The position numbers and the translations under genes were made by a program. Shown here one piece after another: positions 25,385 through 38,769 of a stretch of 64,000 nucleotides of DNA; position 1 is the stretch's first letter, and the number at the start of each line of letters is the position of its first letter. The DNA comes from Salvelinus alpinus (lineage: Eukaryota; Chordata; Actinopteri; Salmoniformes; Salmonidae): the NCBI RefSeq assembly GCF_045679555.1, contig NC_092115.1:37983728-38047727 (forward strand), in the 5' to 3' direction. The notes beneath the pieces were generated by a model that made no database searches, had not been told where the DNA came from, and worked only from the letters and a program-made list of their open reading frames with translations.

Positions 25385-25994
25385 TTCCTCATAATCCTGG
25401 ACTATCGAACCACCATCTTATTATGTTTTCAATCGCAACAAAGAATCTGCTTAGACCCCAACCAAGAATCCCAAAATATTACTATATGCTCTTCCAGACT
25501 CCCTCCACCTACCCAATTACGTCGGAGTACAAAAATCGGTTAACCACCTAACTGAGGAATTAAATGTAACCTTGAGCAATACCCTAGATGCAGTTACACC
25601 TCTAAAAACAAAACACATTTGTCACAAGAAACTAGCTCCCTGATACACAGAAAATACCCAAGCCCTGAAGCAAGCTTCCAGAAAATTGGAACGGAAATGG
25701 CGATATACCAAACTGAAAGTCTTCCGACTAGCTTGGAAAGGCAGTACCGTGCAATATCAAAGAGCCCTCACTGCTGCTCGATCAGCCTATTTTTCCAACC
25801 TAATTGAGGAGAATAAGAACAATCCAAAATTAATTTTGAATTAATTCCTGCCTTTCTAGGGAGTTTTTCCTAGCCACCGTGCTTCTACATCTGCATTGCT
25901 TGCGGTTTGGGGTTTTAGGCTGGGTTTCTGTATAGCTCATTGTGACATCTGCTTATATATAAAGGGCTTTATAAATAAATGTGATTGATTGATT

Positions 25995-26090
25995 AGTACT
26001 GTTGCCTGTATAATACTGCCATATTATACTGCTATATTACCAGCAGTACTGCTACTTGTAAAATACTGCTACTGTATATTACTGCCGTAT
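25995..26090 (+). repeat. 50-bp minisatellite, right part
   Basis: AGTACTGTTGCCTGTATAAT begins in register with the unit interrupted at 22684. One and a half further degenerate units follow. Confidence 0.8.
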
Positions 26091-26610
26091 TTCTCCTACT
26101 GTACAATAGTGCCAAATGTATATTACTTCAATATTACCACCACATTATTGTCAGCATGTAAATAGCAGCACCTCTCAACACAGAAATACACACATGCACC
26201 CACACGCACGCATGCACATGAACACACAAACACTCACACACGCACAAACACACAGACACAGGTGGAGGCCGAGTGATAGTCAGAGGGGGATCACTCCTTT
26301 AGTCCTCATTAAGATAGGATGATGAGGGATAACATGATTCACTCTGCCCCGAAACAATAACGTTAATGTTTTATAACCATATATTTATAGAGGCGTCAGG
26401 TGTATCTGTGGGAGTGTTTAAAGAAGAGTGCGAGAGAAAGTGAATTCTCTCTCTCTCTGTGTGTGTGTGTGTGTGTGTGTTTTAATGTTTCATGACCATA
26501 CGTTTATGGGAGGTTTTGGGTGGTTGTTTCTGCCTGATTGACTCTTATGGGCTTTCTGTGTTCTGGCACGTGAGGGGAACCCAAGAGTATAATGTGTGAG
26601 TTCTACGCGT

Positions 26611-26722
<112 letters not shown>

Positions 26723-26759
26723 TGTGTGTGTCTATGTGTGTGCCTGTGTTTGTGTGGGC

Positions 26760-27430
26760 CCATAAAAGATTTAAGGACATGCCTGCTCTGTTGTGGCGAT
26801 AACAAAAGCTTTCCGTGTTTGTCCATAATTACTCCAAGGACTGAGAACGGGTCTGGAGTGTGTGTGATTGTGTGAATCCTGGTGAGTTTGTATCGTCTTT
26901 AGTTTGGAAATATATGGAACAAGATTACTTCGAAATTGGATGTACTCAGGACGTCGGGAAATACCTTCAAAACTGGCCACTAGGGGCACACTAGTGAGCG
27001 CAATTACCATCAAGTGGGCTTGGGTTTGCTAGGGTGTTGTGGACATGGGTGGCTGATCGACGTAATCCAATGTATCTGGATATGTAGGTCAAGTGTTCAA
27101 GCCCAGTGGTAGACACATTTATTTGTCTTTTTTTTTTTAAACCCCTTAACCATTCTGGAATGAATGCTTGAACTTTAAGTGGCACCTCTTTTCACCTCAG
27201 TTAACACCTGATTTACTTAATTAACAAAAGGCACATCTAAATAGGTGGTCCAGGTAAATCATAACATAGCACCAGTGGGGGGTGGGTGGAGCTTTACTGT
27301 GACGTTCTCTACTGCTCCTCTATTGTTCTTCAAGCAAGGGGGAGGCCAATGACATCACAGATTCCCATCAGACCAACTCCTTGAATGCCCTAGTTACAAT
27401 TGTGACTAAAAAGCACTTTTTTAGTCACAA
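26760..27430. other. Intergenic, no gene seen
   Basis: No exon, RNA gene or complete element recognised. A short T-run is at 27128-27138. Confidence 0.6.
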
Positions 27431-27431
27431 T

Positions 27432-27433
<2 letters not shown>

Positions 27434-27504
<71 letters not shown>
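27434..27504. repeat. (GA)n microsatellite
   Basis: About 70 bp of pure GA dinucleotides. Confidence 0.95.
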
Positions 27505-27506
<2 letters not shown>

Positions 27507-27887
27507 GACCTGACCTGACCTCTTGGGTGTCGAAGACTCGGTTGTATCGGATTGGTGATGTGCCAGGTGTACTTGGAGAAGGAGCCATTGGGCAGATCAT
27601 CATTCCTCACAAACGCTGACCAAAAAAAAGAAAAAATCATTTTTTACCATGTAACTTAACCTAAAAGTTGTGGTTGCAATAGGGTTAGGGTTGTGGTTTG
27701 AGTCTGGGTTGTGTTAAGGTTTACCTGTAGTTGTGTTAGGATTAGTCTCGTGAGGCCAAATCTCAAATATTAGAAGTTTGGAGAACTTCCGTATTTTGTG
27801 TTTGAAAGGATGTGCTGGCTTTTTTTAAATCCTCGCATTTGATTGGCTCTGAGTAGAAATGACCTTTCTCCCTCAGGAGAGTGATTT

Positions 27888-28350
27888 CTTATGCCAGCAG
27901 CATACCACCCTGCATCCCACTGCTGGCTTGCTTCTGAAGCTAAGCAGGGTTGTTCCCTGGATGGGAGACAAGATTCTGCTGGAAGTGGTGTTGGAGGGCC
28001 AGTAGGCGGCACCCTTTCCTCTGATCTAAAAAAAATATCCCAGGGCAGTGATTAGGGACATTGCCCTGTGTAGGATGCTGTCTTTCAGATGGGATGTTAA
28101 ATGGGTGTTTTGACTCGCTGTGATCACTAAAGATCCCATGGCACTTGTTGTAAGAGTAGGGGTGTTATCCCTGGTGTCCTGGCTAAATTCCCAAACTGGA
28201 CCCCATACCATCATGGTTACCTAATCATCCATGGATAACAATTGTCTCATTCATCTCCCCTGTAACTATTCCCCAGGTTGTTGCTGTAAATGAGAATGTG
28301 TTCTCATTCAACTTAACTGGTAAAATAAGGGTTAAAAATAAAATACATTT
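27888..28350 (+). mobile_element. 5S rRNA-derived SINE (SINE3 type)
   Basis: The head resembles 5S rRNA: CATACCACCCTGCATC, then the Pol III internal box A (GAAGCTAAGCAGGGTT, about 27935-27950) and box C (CTGGATGGGAGAC, about 27957-27969). It is followed by a core segment (GATCCCATGGCACTT, GTGTTATCCCTGGTGTCCTG) and a tail ending GGTAAAATAAGGGTTAAAAA. It is a Pol III-derived retroposon with no coding capacity. Confidence 0.9.
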
Positions 28351-28644
28351 CCTTGTTTGTTTCTCTTTGTGATTGTGCCTTCGTTGCATGTGTGTACACC
28401 TGTTTGTCTGTCCTTTCGCTGAAAGCAGTTGGAGATTTTGGACTTAATTCTAAAATATATCATATTTCCACTAAAACGATGCGAGTTGACTGGGCCTTTA
28501 ACTGTAGCATACTGAATAGAATAGATTCTAGAGTAGAACAGTCAAAACCTCACTGAAAGGGTTAAGGTCTAGCAGTTCCCTGAGCTACAGTCTAACCCAC
28601 TGTCAGATCATAGCGCTGTACATAATGCAGGGTGCATAACTCCC

Positions 28645-28817
<173 letters not shown>

Positions 28818-28829
28818 ACACACTGCTCC

Positions 28830-29470
28830 ATAATGTAGGAGCCCTAACGCTCTCCTAGTCGTGATCAAAAACATGAAACTATACGAACAGAAGGAGAACA
28901 GTTAAATGTTCAACCTCACAGAGAGGAGAAAGGGCTTACTGACAAAATGCCTAAATATGAGAAACTGTTTCTTCACTAGTTCAAAGGCCTTTGTCATAGA
29001 GAGACAGAAAGAGTGTGTGTGAGTGCGTGTGTGTGTGAGGGGATAAACCCCTGAACGCATAAAACCAAGAACCAAGGGCCCCTAATCAGCCCCCCACGGC
29101 CCTCCCACACAAACTCTCTCTCTTCCTCTATTTCTCTCTCCCTCTACCTCTTTCCCTCCCTCCAACATATACCAAGGACTCTTTCTCCCCCCTTATTTTT
29201 CTCAGTCTCTCTCTGCCTCCCACACAAAACTGTATTCTGCTCCTTTCTGTCTACCTCTGCTTCTCCCTCTCCTTCCTTCCTCTCTAACCCTCTCCCCCCT
29301 TCCTAGTTTTCCCCTTCTCTTTCTCTCTCACTCCTTTTCTACCCCCCCTCCCTCTCTCTACCCTCCCCCCAACCCCTCTCCCTAGCAGGCTAGATCTCTA
29401 TTGTGCCTCTGCAGCTCCTTTCTCTTCCCATAGACAGGCCATTCAGCCCTGGGAAACGGGAGGGAGTGCG
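28830..29470. other. Intergenic, no gene seen; CT-rich tract
   Basis: 29100-29390 is pyrimidine-rich. No supported exon. Confidence 0.6.
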
Positions 29471-29472
29471 CA

Positions 29473-29649
<177 letters not shown>

Positions 29650-30021
29650 AGGACAGGACTGTCTCATCTCTGGTCTGGAATGCTATCCTCCATGCCTGCA
29701 GATCAGCTGCTACGTTCTAACTGACACTGCGGGACACTCTCTGACACACACACGCACACTGTGACATACACTATTCATGCTGTAAGTGCCTCAGCTAACA
29801 AGACACAGGACAGGTGGGCCCTGTGGGCGGAAAAGGACAGGGACGACTAAGCACAGATCTCGGGTCAGTTTAGCCTTTCTTTCCTGATGGCTAAGGTTAG
29901 GATTAGGGGAAGCATAAACTGGTCGTAGATCATAGATCAGTGTCATAGACAGGGCTGCTGGCGACCCCATGACTCTGAAATATTAAGGCTAATAGGATCT
30001 GGAACGTTTCTCTCTCTCTCT

Positions 30022-30077
30022 GTGTGTGCGTGTGTGTGTGTGTATGTGCGTGCGTGCGTGCGTGCGTGCGTGTGCGT

Positions 30078-30129
<52 letters not shown>

Positions 30130-30185
30130 TTGTGCGTTTGTGCGTGCGTGCGTGCGTGCGTGTGTGTCTGTGTGTGTGCGTGCGT
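30022..30185. repeat. Compound (TG)n/(TGCG)n microsatellite
   Basis: Alternating purine-pyrimidine throughout, including GCGTGCGT runs, hence potentially Z-DNA forming. Confidence 0.9.
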
Positions 30186-30884
30186 CTAGTACCAGTCAAA
30201 AGTTTGGACACACCTACTCATTCAAGGCTTTCTCTTTATTTGGACTATTTTCTACATTGTAGAATAATAGTGAAGACATCAAAACTATGAAATAACACAT
30301 ATGGAATCATGTAGCAACCAAAAAAGTGTGAAAATATATTTTATATTTGAGATTCTTTAAGGTAGCCACCCTTTGCCTTGATGACAGCTTTGCACACTCT
30401 TGGCATTCTCTCAACCAGCTTCATGAGGAATGCTTTTCCAACAGTCTTGAAGGAGTTCCCACATATGCTGAGCACTTGTTGGCTGCTTTTACTTCACTCT
30501 GCGGTCCGACTCATCCCAAACCAGCTCAATTTGGTTGAGGTCGGGGGATTGTGGAGGCCAGGTCATCTGATGCAGCACTCTATCACTCTCCTTCTTGGTC
30601 AAATAGCCCATACACAGCCACAAAGACACATCGGTTGGAACCCAAAATCTCCAATTTGGACTCATCAGACCAAAGGTCTAATGCCCATTGCTTGTGTTTC
30701 TTGGCCCAAGCAAGTCTCTTCTTTTTATTGGTGTCCTTTAGTAGTGGTTTGTTTGCAGAAATTCGACCATGAATGCCTGTTTCACGCAGTCTCCTCTGAA
30801 CAGTTGATGTTGAGATGATGTTGTGTCTGTTACTTGAACTCTGTGAAGCATTTATTTGGGCTGCAATTTCTGAGGATGGTAATT

Positions 30885-32880
30885 CTAATCAATAAATAAA
30901 TCAATCAATCAAATGTATTTATAAAGCCCTTTTTTACATCAGCCGATGTCACAAAGTGCTATACAGAAACCCAGCCTAAAACCCCAAACAGCAAGCAATG
31001 CAGATGTAGAAGCATGGTGGTTAGGAAAAACTCCCTAGAAAGGCAGGAATCTAGGAAGAAACCTAGAGAGGAACCAGATTCTGAGGGGTAGCCAGTCCTC
31101 TTCTGGCTGTGTCGGGTGGAGATTATAACAGTACATGGCCAAGATGTTGAAACGTTTATAGATGACGAGCAGGGTCAGATAATAATAATCACAGTGTTTG
31201 TTGAGGGTGCAACAGGTCAGCACCTCAGGAGTAAATGTCAGTTGGCTTTTCATAGCCGAACATTCAGAGTTCGAGACAGCAGGTGCGGTAGAGAGAGAGA
31301 GTCGAAAACAGCAGGTTCAGGACAAGGTAGCATGTCCGGTGAACAGGTCAGGGTTCCATAGCCACAGGCAGAACAGTTGAAACTGGAGCAGCAGCACGAC
31401 CAGGTGGACTGGGGACAGCAAGGAGTCATCAGGCCAGGTAGTCCTGAGGCATGCTCCTAGGGTTCAGGTCATCAGAGAGAAGAGAAAGAGAAAGAGAGAG
31501 AGAGAGAATTAGAGGGAGCATACTTAAAACCTCTCTGGGATAGGCGGGACGCTTGCGTCCCACTTGGCCAATAGCCAGGGAAAATGCAGAGCGCCAAATC
31601 CAAATAAAATGATTTAAAAATCAAACTTTCATTAAATCACACATGTAAGATACCAAATTAAAGCTACACTCGTTGTGTATCCAGCCAACATGTCAGATTT
31701 CAAAAAGGCTTTTCGGCGAAAGCATAAGATGCTATTATCTGATGATAGCACAACAGTAAACAAAGAGAGTGTAGCATATTTCAACCCTGCAGGCGCAACA
31801 CAAAACGCAGAAATAAAATATAAATCATGCCTTACCTTTGACAAGCTTCTTTTGTTGGCACGCCAATATGTCCCATAAACATCACAAATGGTCCTTTTGT
31901 TCGATTAATTCCGTCCATACATATCCAAAATGTCAATTTATTTGGCGCGTTTGATCCAGAAAAAAACTGCTTCCAATTTGCGCAACGTCACTAGAAAATA
32001 TCTCAGAAATTACCTCTAAACTTTGCCAAAACATTTCAATCTACTTTTGTAATACAACTTTAGGTATTTTTAAACGTTAATAATCGATCAAATTGAAGAC
32101 GGGTCTGTCTGTTTTCAATACAGGAGGACAACAAACTAACGCTACTTTTCTAGTCTTGCGCAACTCTCAAACAGTACACATAACGTTACACTGATTCCAG
32201 ATGGCCGTACTTCTTCATTGCACAAAGGAATAACCTCAACAAATTTCCAAAGACTGGTGACATCCAGTGGAAGTGGTAGGAACTGAAAACAAGTCACTTA
32301 GAAATCTAGTATCCCAATGAAACCTCATTGAACAGACAGTGACCTAAAAAAAAAAATCTGAATGGTTAGTCCTCGGGGTTTTGCCTGCTACATAAGTTCT
32401 GTTATACTCACAGACATGATTGAAACAGTTTTAGAAACTTCAGAGTGTTTTCCATCTACTATTAATATGCATATCTTATATTCTGGGGATGAGTAGATGG
32501 AAGTTGAAATTGGGCACGCTATTTATCCAAAAGTGAAAATGCTGCCCCCTATCCTAGAGAAGTTAAATTCACACAGGACACTGGATAAGACAGGAGAAAT
32601 ACTCCAGATATAACAGACGGACCCTAGCCCCCCCCCCCCCCCGACACATAAACTACTCCACCATAATTACTGGAGGCTGGGACAGGAGGGGTCAGGAGAC
32701 ACTGTGTCCCCGTCCAACTATACCCCCGGACAGGGCCAACCAGGCAGGATTTAACCTCACCCACTTTGCCAAAGCATAGCCCCCACACCACTAGAGGGAT
32801 ATCTTCAACCACCAACTTACTATCCTGAGACAAGGTTGAGTATAGCCCACGAAGATCTCCCCCACGGCATGAACCGAGGG
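30885..32880 (-). mobile_element. L2/RSg-1-type LINE 3' region, inserted in the Tc1 and itself split
   Basis: The left end carries the (ATAA/ATCA)n tail and ATGTATTTATAAAGCCCTTT. 30890-31523 parallels 16985-17415. After the piggyBac-like insert it resumes at 32567-32880 with a C-run, GGAGGCTGGGACAGGAGGGG and CCACACCACTAGAGGGATAT. It is 5'-truncated with no coding sequence left. Confidence 0.85.
31528..32562. mobile_element. piggyBac-like non-autonomous element (1035 bp)
   Basis: Flanked by TTAA at 31524-31527 and 32563-32566. The ends are imperfect inverted repeats (CCTCTCTGGGATAGGCGGG and, reversed, CTTCTCTAGGATAGGGGGC). TTAA targets are the signature of piggyBac-type insertion. No transposase frame is present. 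Confidence 0.8.
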
Positions 32881-33692
32881 GTTCCTTTGCAGCAGAGGCA
32901 ACTCTGGGTCTCCGTTCCTGTGGCGGTCCACATGAGAGGCAGTTTCATCATAGTGCTTGATAGTTTTTGCGAGTGCACTTGAAGAAACAATGTTCTTGAA
33001 ATTTCCAGATTGACTGACCTTCATGTCTTAAAGTATTGATGGACTGTCATTTCTCTTTGCTTATTTGAGCTGTTCTTGCCATAATATGGACTTGGTCTTT
33101 TACCAAGTAGGGCTATCTTCTGTATACCACCCCTACCTTGTCACAACACAACTGATTGGCTGAAGCTCATTAAGAAATAAAGAAATTCAACAAATTAACT
33201 TTTAACAAGGCACACCTGTTAATTGAAATACATTCCAGATGACTACCTCATGAAGCTGGTTGAGAGAATACCAAGCGTGTGCAAAGCTGTCATCAAGGCA
33301 AAGGGTGGCAACTTTGAAGAATGTCAAATATAAAATATATTTTGATTTGTTTAACACGTTTTGGTGAATACATGACTCCATATGTGTTATTTCATAGTTT
33401 TGATGTCTTCACTATTATTCTACAATGTAGAAAACAGTAAAAATAAAGAAAAACCCTTGAATGAGTAGGTGTGTCCAGACTTTTGACTGGTACTGTACGT
33501 GTGTATCTAGCCATATTTGATTTCTGCTTTTATATTCAGTTGCTCCCTTCCCTCGCTCAGTTCCCCTTTAAATCAATGATGAACATGTGAACATGATTTG
33601 AGTGACAACTATTTGAAGGGGCATGTACAAAGTGGAGAGGAGATTGCTGGGAATGGTTAGGGAGAGTATACAGAGAACACTCTATAGGTGGA

Positions 33693-34505
33693 TGAGAGGA
33701 GAGGGGAGGGGGATGGAGAGGAGGAGAGGAGAGAAGAGGAGGGGAGGGGATGGAGAGGAGGAGAGAGGAGAGAAGAGAAGAGGAGGGGAGGGGGATGAGA
33801 GGAGGAGAGAAGAGAAGAGGAGGAGAGGGGGATGGAGAGGAGGAGAGAAGAGAAGAGGTTGAGAGGGGGATGAAGAGGAGGAGAGGAGAGAAGAGAAGAG
33901 AAGAGGATGAGAGGGGGATGGAGAGGAGAGGAGAGAAGAGGAGAGGGGGATGGAGAGGAGGAGAGAAGAGAAGAGGTTGAGAGGGGGATGGAGAGGAGGA
34001 GAGGAGAGAAGAGGAGGAGAGGGGGATGGAGAGGAGGAGAGAAGAGAAGAGGAGGAGAGGGGGGTGGAGAGGAGGAGAGGAGAGAAGAGAAGAGGATGAG
34101 AGGGGGATGGAGAGGAGAGGAGAGAAGAGGAGGAGAGGGGGATGGAGAGGAGGAGAGGAGAGAAGAGGAGGGGAGGGGGATGGAGAGGAGGAGAGGAGAG
34201 AAGAGAAGAGGATGAGAGGGGGATGGAGAGGAGAGGAGAGAAGAGGAGGAGAGGGGGATGGAGAGGAGGAGAGAAGAGGAGGAGAGGGGGATGGAGAGGA
34301 GGAGAGAAGAGAAGAGGAGGAGAGGGGGATGGAGAGGAGGAGAGAAGAGAAGAGAAGAGGATGAGAGGGGGGTGGAGAGGAGGAGAGGAGAGAAGAGGAG
34401 GAGAGGGGGATGGAGAGGAGGAGAGGAGAGAAGAGGAGGAGAGGTGGATGGAGAGAAAGAGAGGAGAGAAGAGGAGGAGAGGTGGATGGAGAGAAAGAGA
34501 GGAGA
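33693..34505 (+). repeat. Pure polypurine minisatellite (about 810 bp)
   Basis: The plus strand is almost entirely A/G, built from blocks such as GAGGGGGATGGAGAGGAGGA and GAGAAGAGAAGAGGATGAGA reiterated at roughly 37-60 bp. Only single T residues in GGATGG and GATGAG interrupt the purine run. The long open frames on both strands are artefacts of the repeat. Confidence 0.95.
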
Positions 34506-34923
34506 TAGAAATGTTGAGATTATCAGTCAGACTGGAATCCCTTAGAAGCCAATCAATATAAACACACAGAAACTTCAAGCCAACACACACACACTCAGCG
34601 GCTTCAAACCATCACACATATCGCCCCAAGCACCACACAGCTCACTAGCGCTACATGCCCACAATGAGTCCTCTCTCTGAAATAACTGGCAGTATCATTA
34701 TTCCAAATGACTGAACCGCAGATATAACCATGACATCGTACCACACAGAACACATATATATAATATATGTGGTGAGAACAACAGGAGCTCATATACAACT
34801 GAACTTTATGTTTGATGAGGAAAAACATGCAATTATGAATAGAATGGAATCATTTGCGTGTGCATGTGTGCATGTGCGTGTGTTTGTGTGTGTTTATGTG
34901 TGTGTTTATGTGTGTGTGTGTGT

Positions 34924-35033
<110 letters not shown>

Positions 35034-35049
35034 CCTACGCTTGTGTATG

Positions 35050-36000
35050 CGTGTGATCTTTCATTAGAGTGTTAGTGTGTGTGTAATCTTTCATTAGAGA
35101 GAGTGCGAGTGTGTGTGAGTGTGTGTGTGTGTGTGTGTTAGCGAAACACCCACAGCCATGCGTTGGAGATGAAAATGCATATGTTTGAATCACTGCGCCT
35201 CCTAACTGCTTGTGGGCATTCGGTTAAATGATGAATTTCATTTATTTTTTACTTAAACAGTCAACTCTCTTCCCCCTCCTCTTTCCATCTCCCTCTCCCT
35301 CCATCTCCCCCTCTCTTTCTCCTTTTCGAACCCCTCTCTTCAGCCACCGCCCACCACCCCCACTCTCTCTCACCATTTCTCCCTCTCAATTTAGAAAGTG
35401 GGTGTATCAGTATAATTGCTGGTAGATATAGACAGAGTGGGTTTTATCGCCAGGGCTGCTTGTTAATTAAAATCAGACAGGCGTTAGCACGAAATCACTT
35501 CAACTCATATATTCTCAATAAGAGCAGAAAGTAGGCCAATCTTTGTGTTCCAGTCACTTTTCCGCCATCCTTGCACTAGAGCGACTTAAATCTGAATCCA
35601 AGGGAGAGGAGGAGAGGAGAAGATGAGAGGAAAGCGGAAGAAAGGAAGAGAGGAGAGGATATTAGAGAAGAGAAGAGGGCACGTAATTGCCAATGTATCA
35701 CATATGTCATCAGACCATGCTAGAGAGGACATGAGCCTTACTTAACCTCACCTTTTACTTAACTCTCCCTGCACTCCTACATGACGTAAAAATAGCTTGT
35801 TGTGTGTCAGCTGGCATTGGTTGAGTAAGAGAGATATAAATAATGGTCACAGGTTCTGATGGAACAGATTGCACTTATGTGGTCGCGCAAGCACGAAGGT
35901 GGTACATTAAACTCTGCGTGAGACACTGTCACCTTCCTTGAGTCTGTCACACAAGCTCATTTGCATAATCGCCTGTCTCCTTTTTAAGATGGGTACACAG
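35050..36000. other. Intergenic, no gene seen
   Basis: A duplicated 15-mer (ATCTTTCATTAGAG) at 35056 and 35086, a CT-rich tract at 35265-35390 and GA-rich sequence at 35600-35680. No exon recognised. Confidence 0.6.
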
Positions 36001-36002
36001 TA

Positions 36003-36004
36003 CA

Positions 36005-36054
<50 letters not shown>
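36003..36054. repeat. (CA)n microsatellite
   Basis: About 52 bp of CA. Confidence 0.95.
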
Positions 36055-36057
<3 letters not shown>

Positions 36058-36301
36058 GTTAACAGCACACTCCTTTGCGTGCCTCGGATGTGCACACTCA
36101 TTCCAATTAGAATAATGTAGCCAATTAACACACATTAACCCCTGCGGTGTGTGACAGACCCGGAGGTGAGAGCAGGCTCTTATCCCATCTGTTCCTGTAG
36201 GGCATTTCCATTTCCACATTGGTGCCAAATGAAAGCTAAGAGTCTATATTTTTTTTAATTGAGGCATACGTATATACTGTATGTAAAAATATATATATAT
36301 A

Positions 36302-37842
<1,541 letters not shown>

Positions 37843-37849
37843 TATATAT

Positions 37850-38760
37850 TTATTTTCAACCATTTTCCATCCTAAACATTTGGAATAAGAAAATAGTTTT
37901 ATTTCTGGTAAAACAGATGGAAAATGGGTCCTAGAAAACGTCTTGCATAAAAAGTAAAATGTATTACAAATACATCAAAACACAATAATGTTGAGGTAAA
38001 TACCCCTGCTGCCTAATATCAACATTTATATTCAGTTTTGCAGAAATTATTTCCCATCTGTAAGTGTAAGAAATATTGCCTAATGTCTTGTCATTCTGTT
38101 ACCCAAAACTCACATATCTTTAAGATATTTTCACATTTCTCTCCCTCATGAAGAGGGAGGATAATGAAAGTTCACAGAAGTAGCATGTAAAGGTAGACCT
38201 ACCAATTAGGTAACAGTGTTTTTACTGATAACAATTTGGTTGATGATTTATTAAGTGATTAAAACACATACTGTAATTCTCTTATCAAATCGGTAACAGA
38301 ATGACTGCAACTGAATGGGAATTTATAGCAGTCACAATCCACAGTTGGGTCACCTGCTACTGTCCTCTCTTCCACTGGCATACTGTTATGTTCAGCTCAT
38401 AACTGTTTACTTTCTCTTTCTGTCATCGGGTGGTCAAAGCAAGTGTGTGATGAAAACAGTCTGGACAACCCCTCCCTCTCTCTTTCCCCGTCTCCCTTCT
38501 CTCTCTCTCTTCAGTTAATATCACCTCTTACTGATACCTACCCATGAATTCCCTCTCTTTCCATTTACTGTAACCAGCCTTCTCACCTACTGAGCACCAG
38601 CCGACACCAGACGTCCGACTTTGAAAAGGCAGTTGAAATTTGGTCAGTCCAAATCTGAACCAATCATAGACGTCTGTTTCACAAGTTTGAACAGCACACT
38701 ATAGTGGAGCACAGTACAGTACAATACAGTAAAGAAAAGTAGAGTATAGATCAGTACAAT
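37850..38760. other. Intergenic, no gene seen
   Basis: Unique-looking sequence with a CT-rich patch (38465-38515) and a degenerate (TACAG)n run at 38710-38770. Confidence 0.6.
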
Positions 38761-38769
38761 ACAGTACAG

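Larger units (their letters stand above)
22685..25994 (+). mobile_element. L2-type LINE with RT deleted, carrying LTR-type insertions
   Basis: Plus orientation. Order: 5' region; ORF1 with an esterase-like domain (about 23260-23900); endonuclease pieces with LTETWLKPDEF (about 24140) and GDFNIHMEKSTDPLQKAFGA (24750); the DLVLSRG block; then a segment beginning RKLERKWRYTKL-like (25680) that passes straight into the 3' UTR at about 25840. The reverse transcriptase domain is absent. The 3' end is TTTATAAATAAATGTGATTG plus TGATT repeats. It is inserted in a 50-bp minisatellite. Confidence 0.85.
30187..33495 (-). mobile_element. Tc1-like transposon, internally deleted, split by a LINE
   Basis: Left end TAGTACCAGTCAAAAGTTTG; right end, reversed, CAGTACCAGTCAAAAGTCTG next to TA at 33496-33497. 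Antisense transposase remnants lie at 30360-30880 (C-terminal and middle parts) and 32885-33030 (N-terminal, KTIKHYDETASHVDRHRNGD). The middle appears partly deleted near 30625. The L2-type insertion at about 30885-32880 separates the halves. Confidence 0.88.

Noticed and set aside
33682-34590. 302-residue open frame on the minus strand and matching plus-strand frames
   Set aside because: They are translations of the polypurine minisatellite (Ser-Pro-Leu or Arg-Glu strings) without splice or start context.
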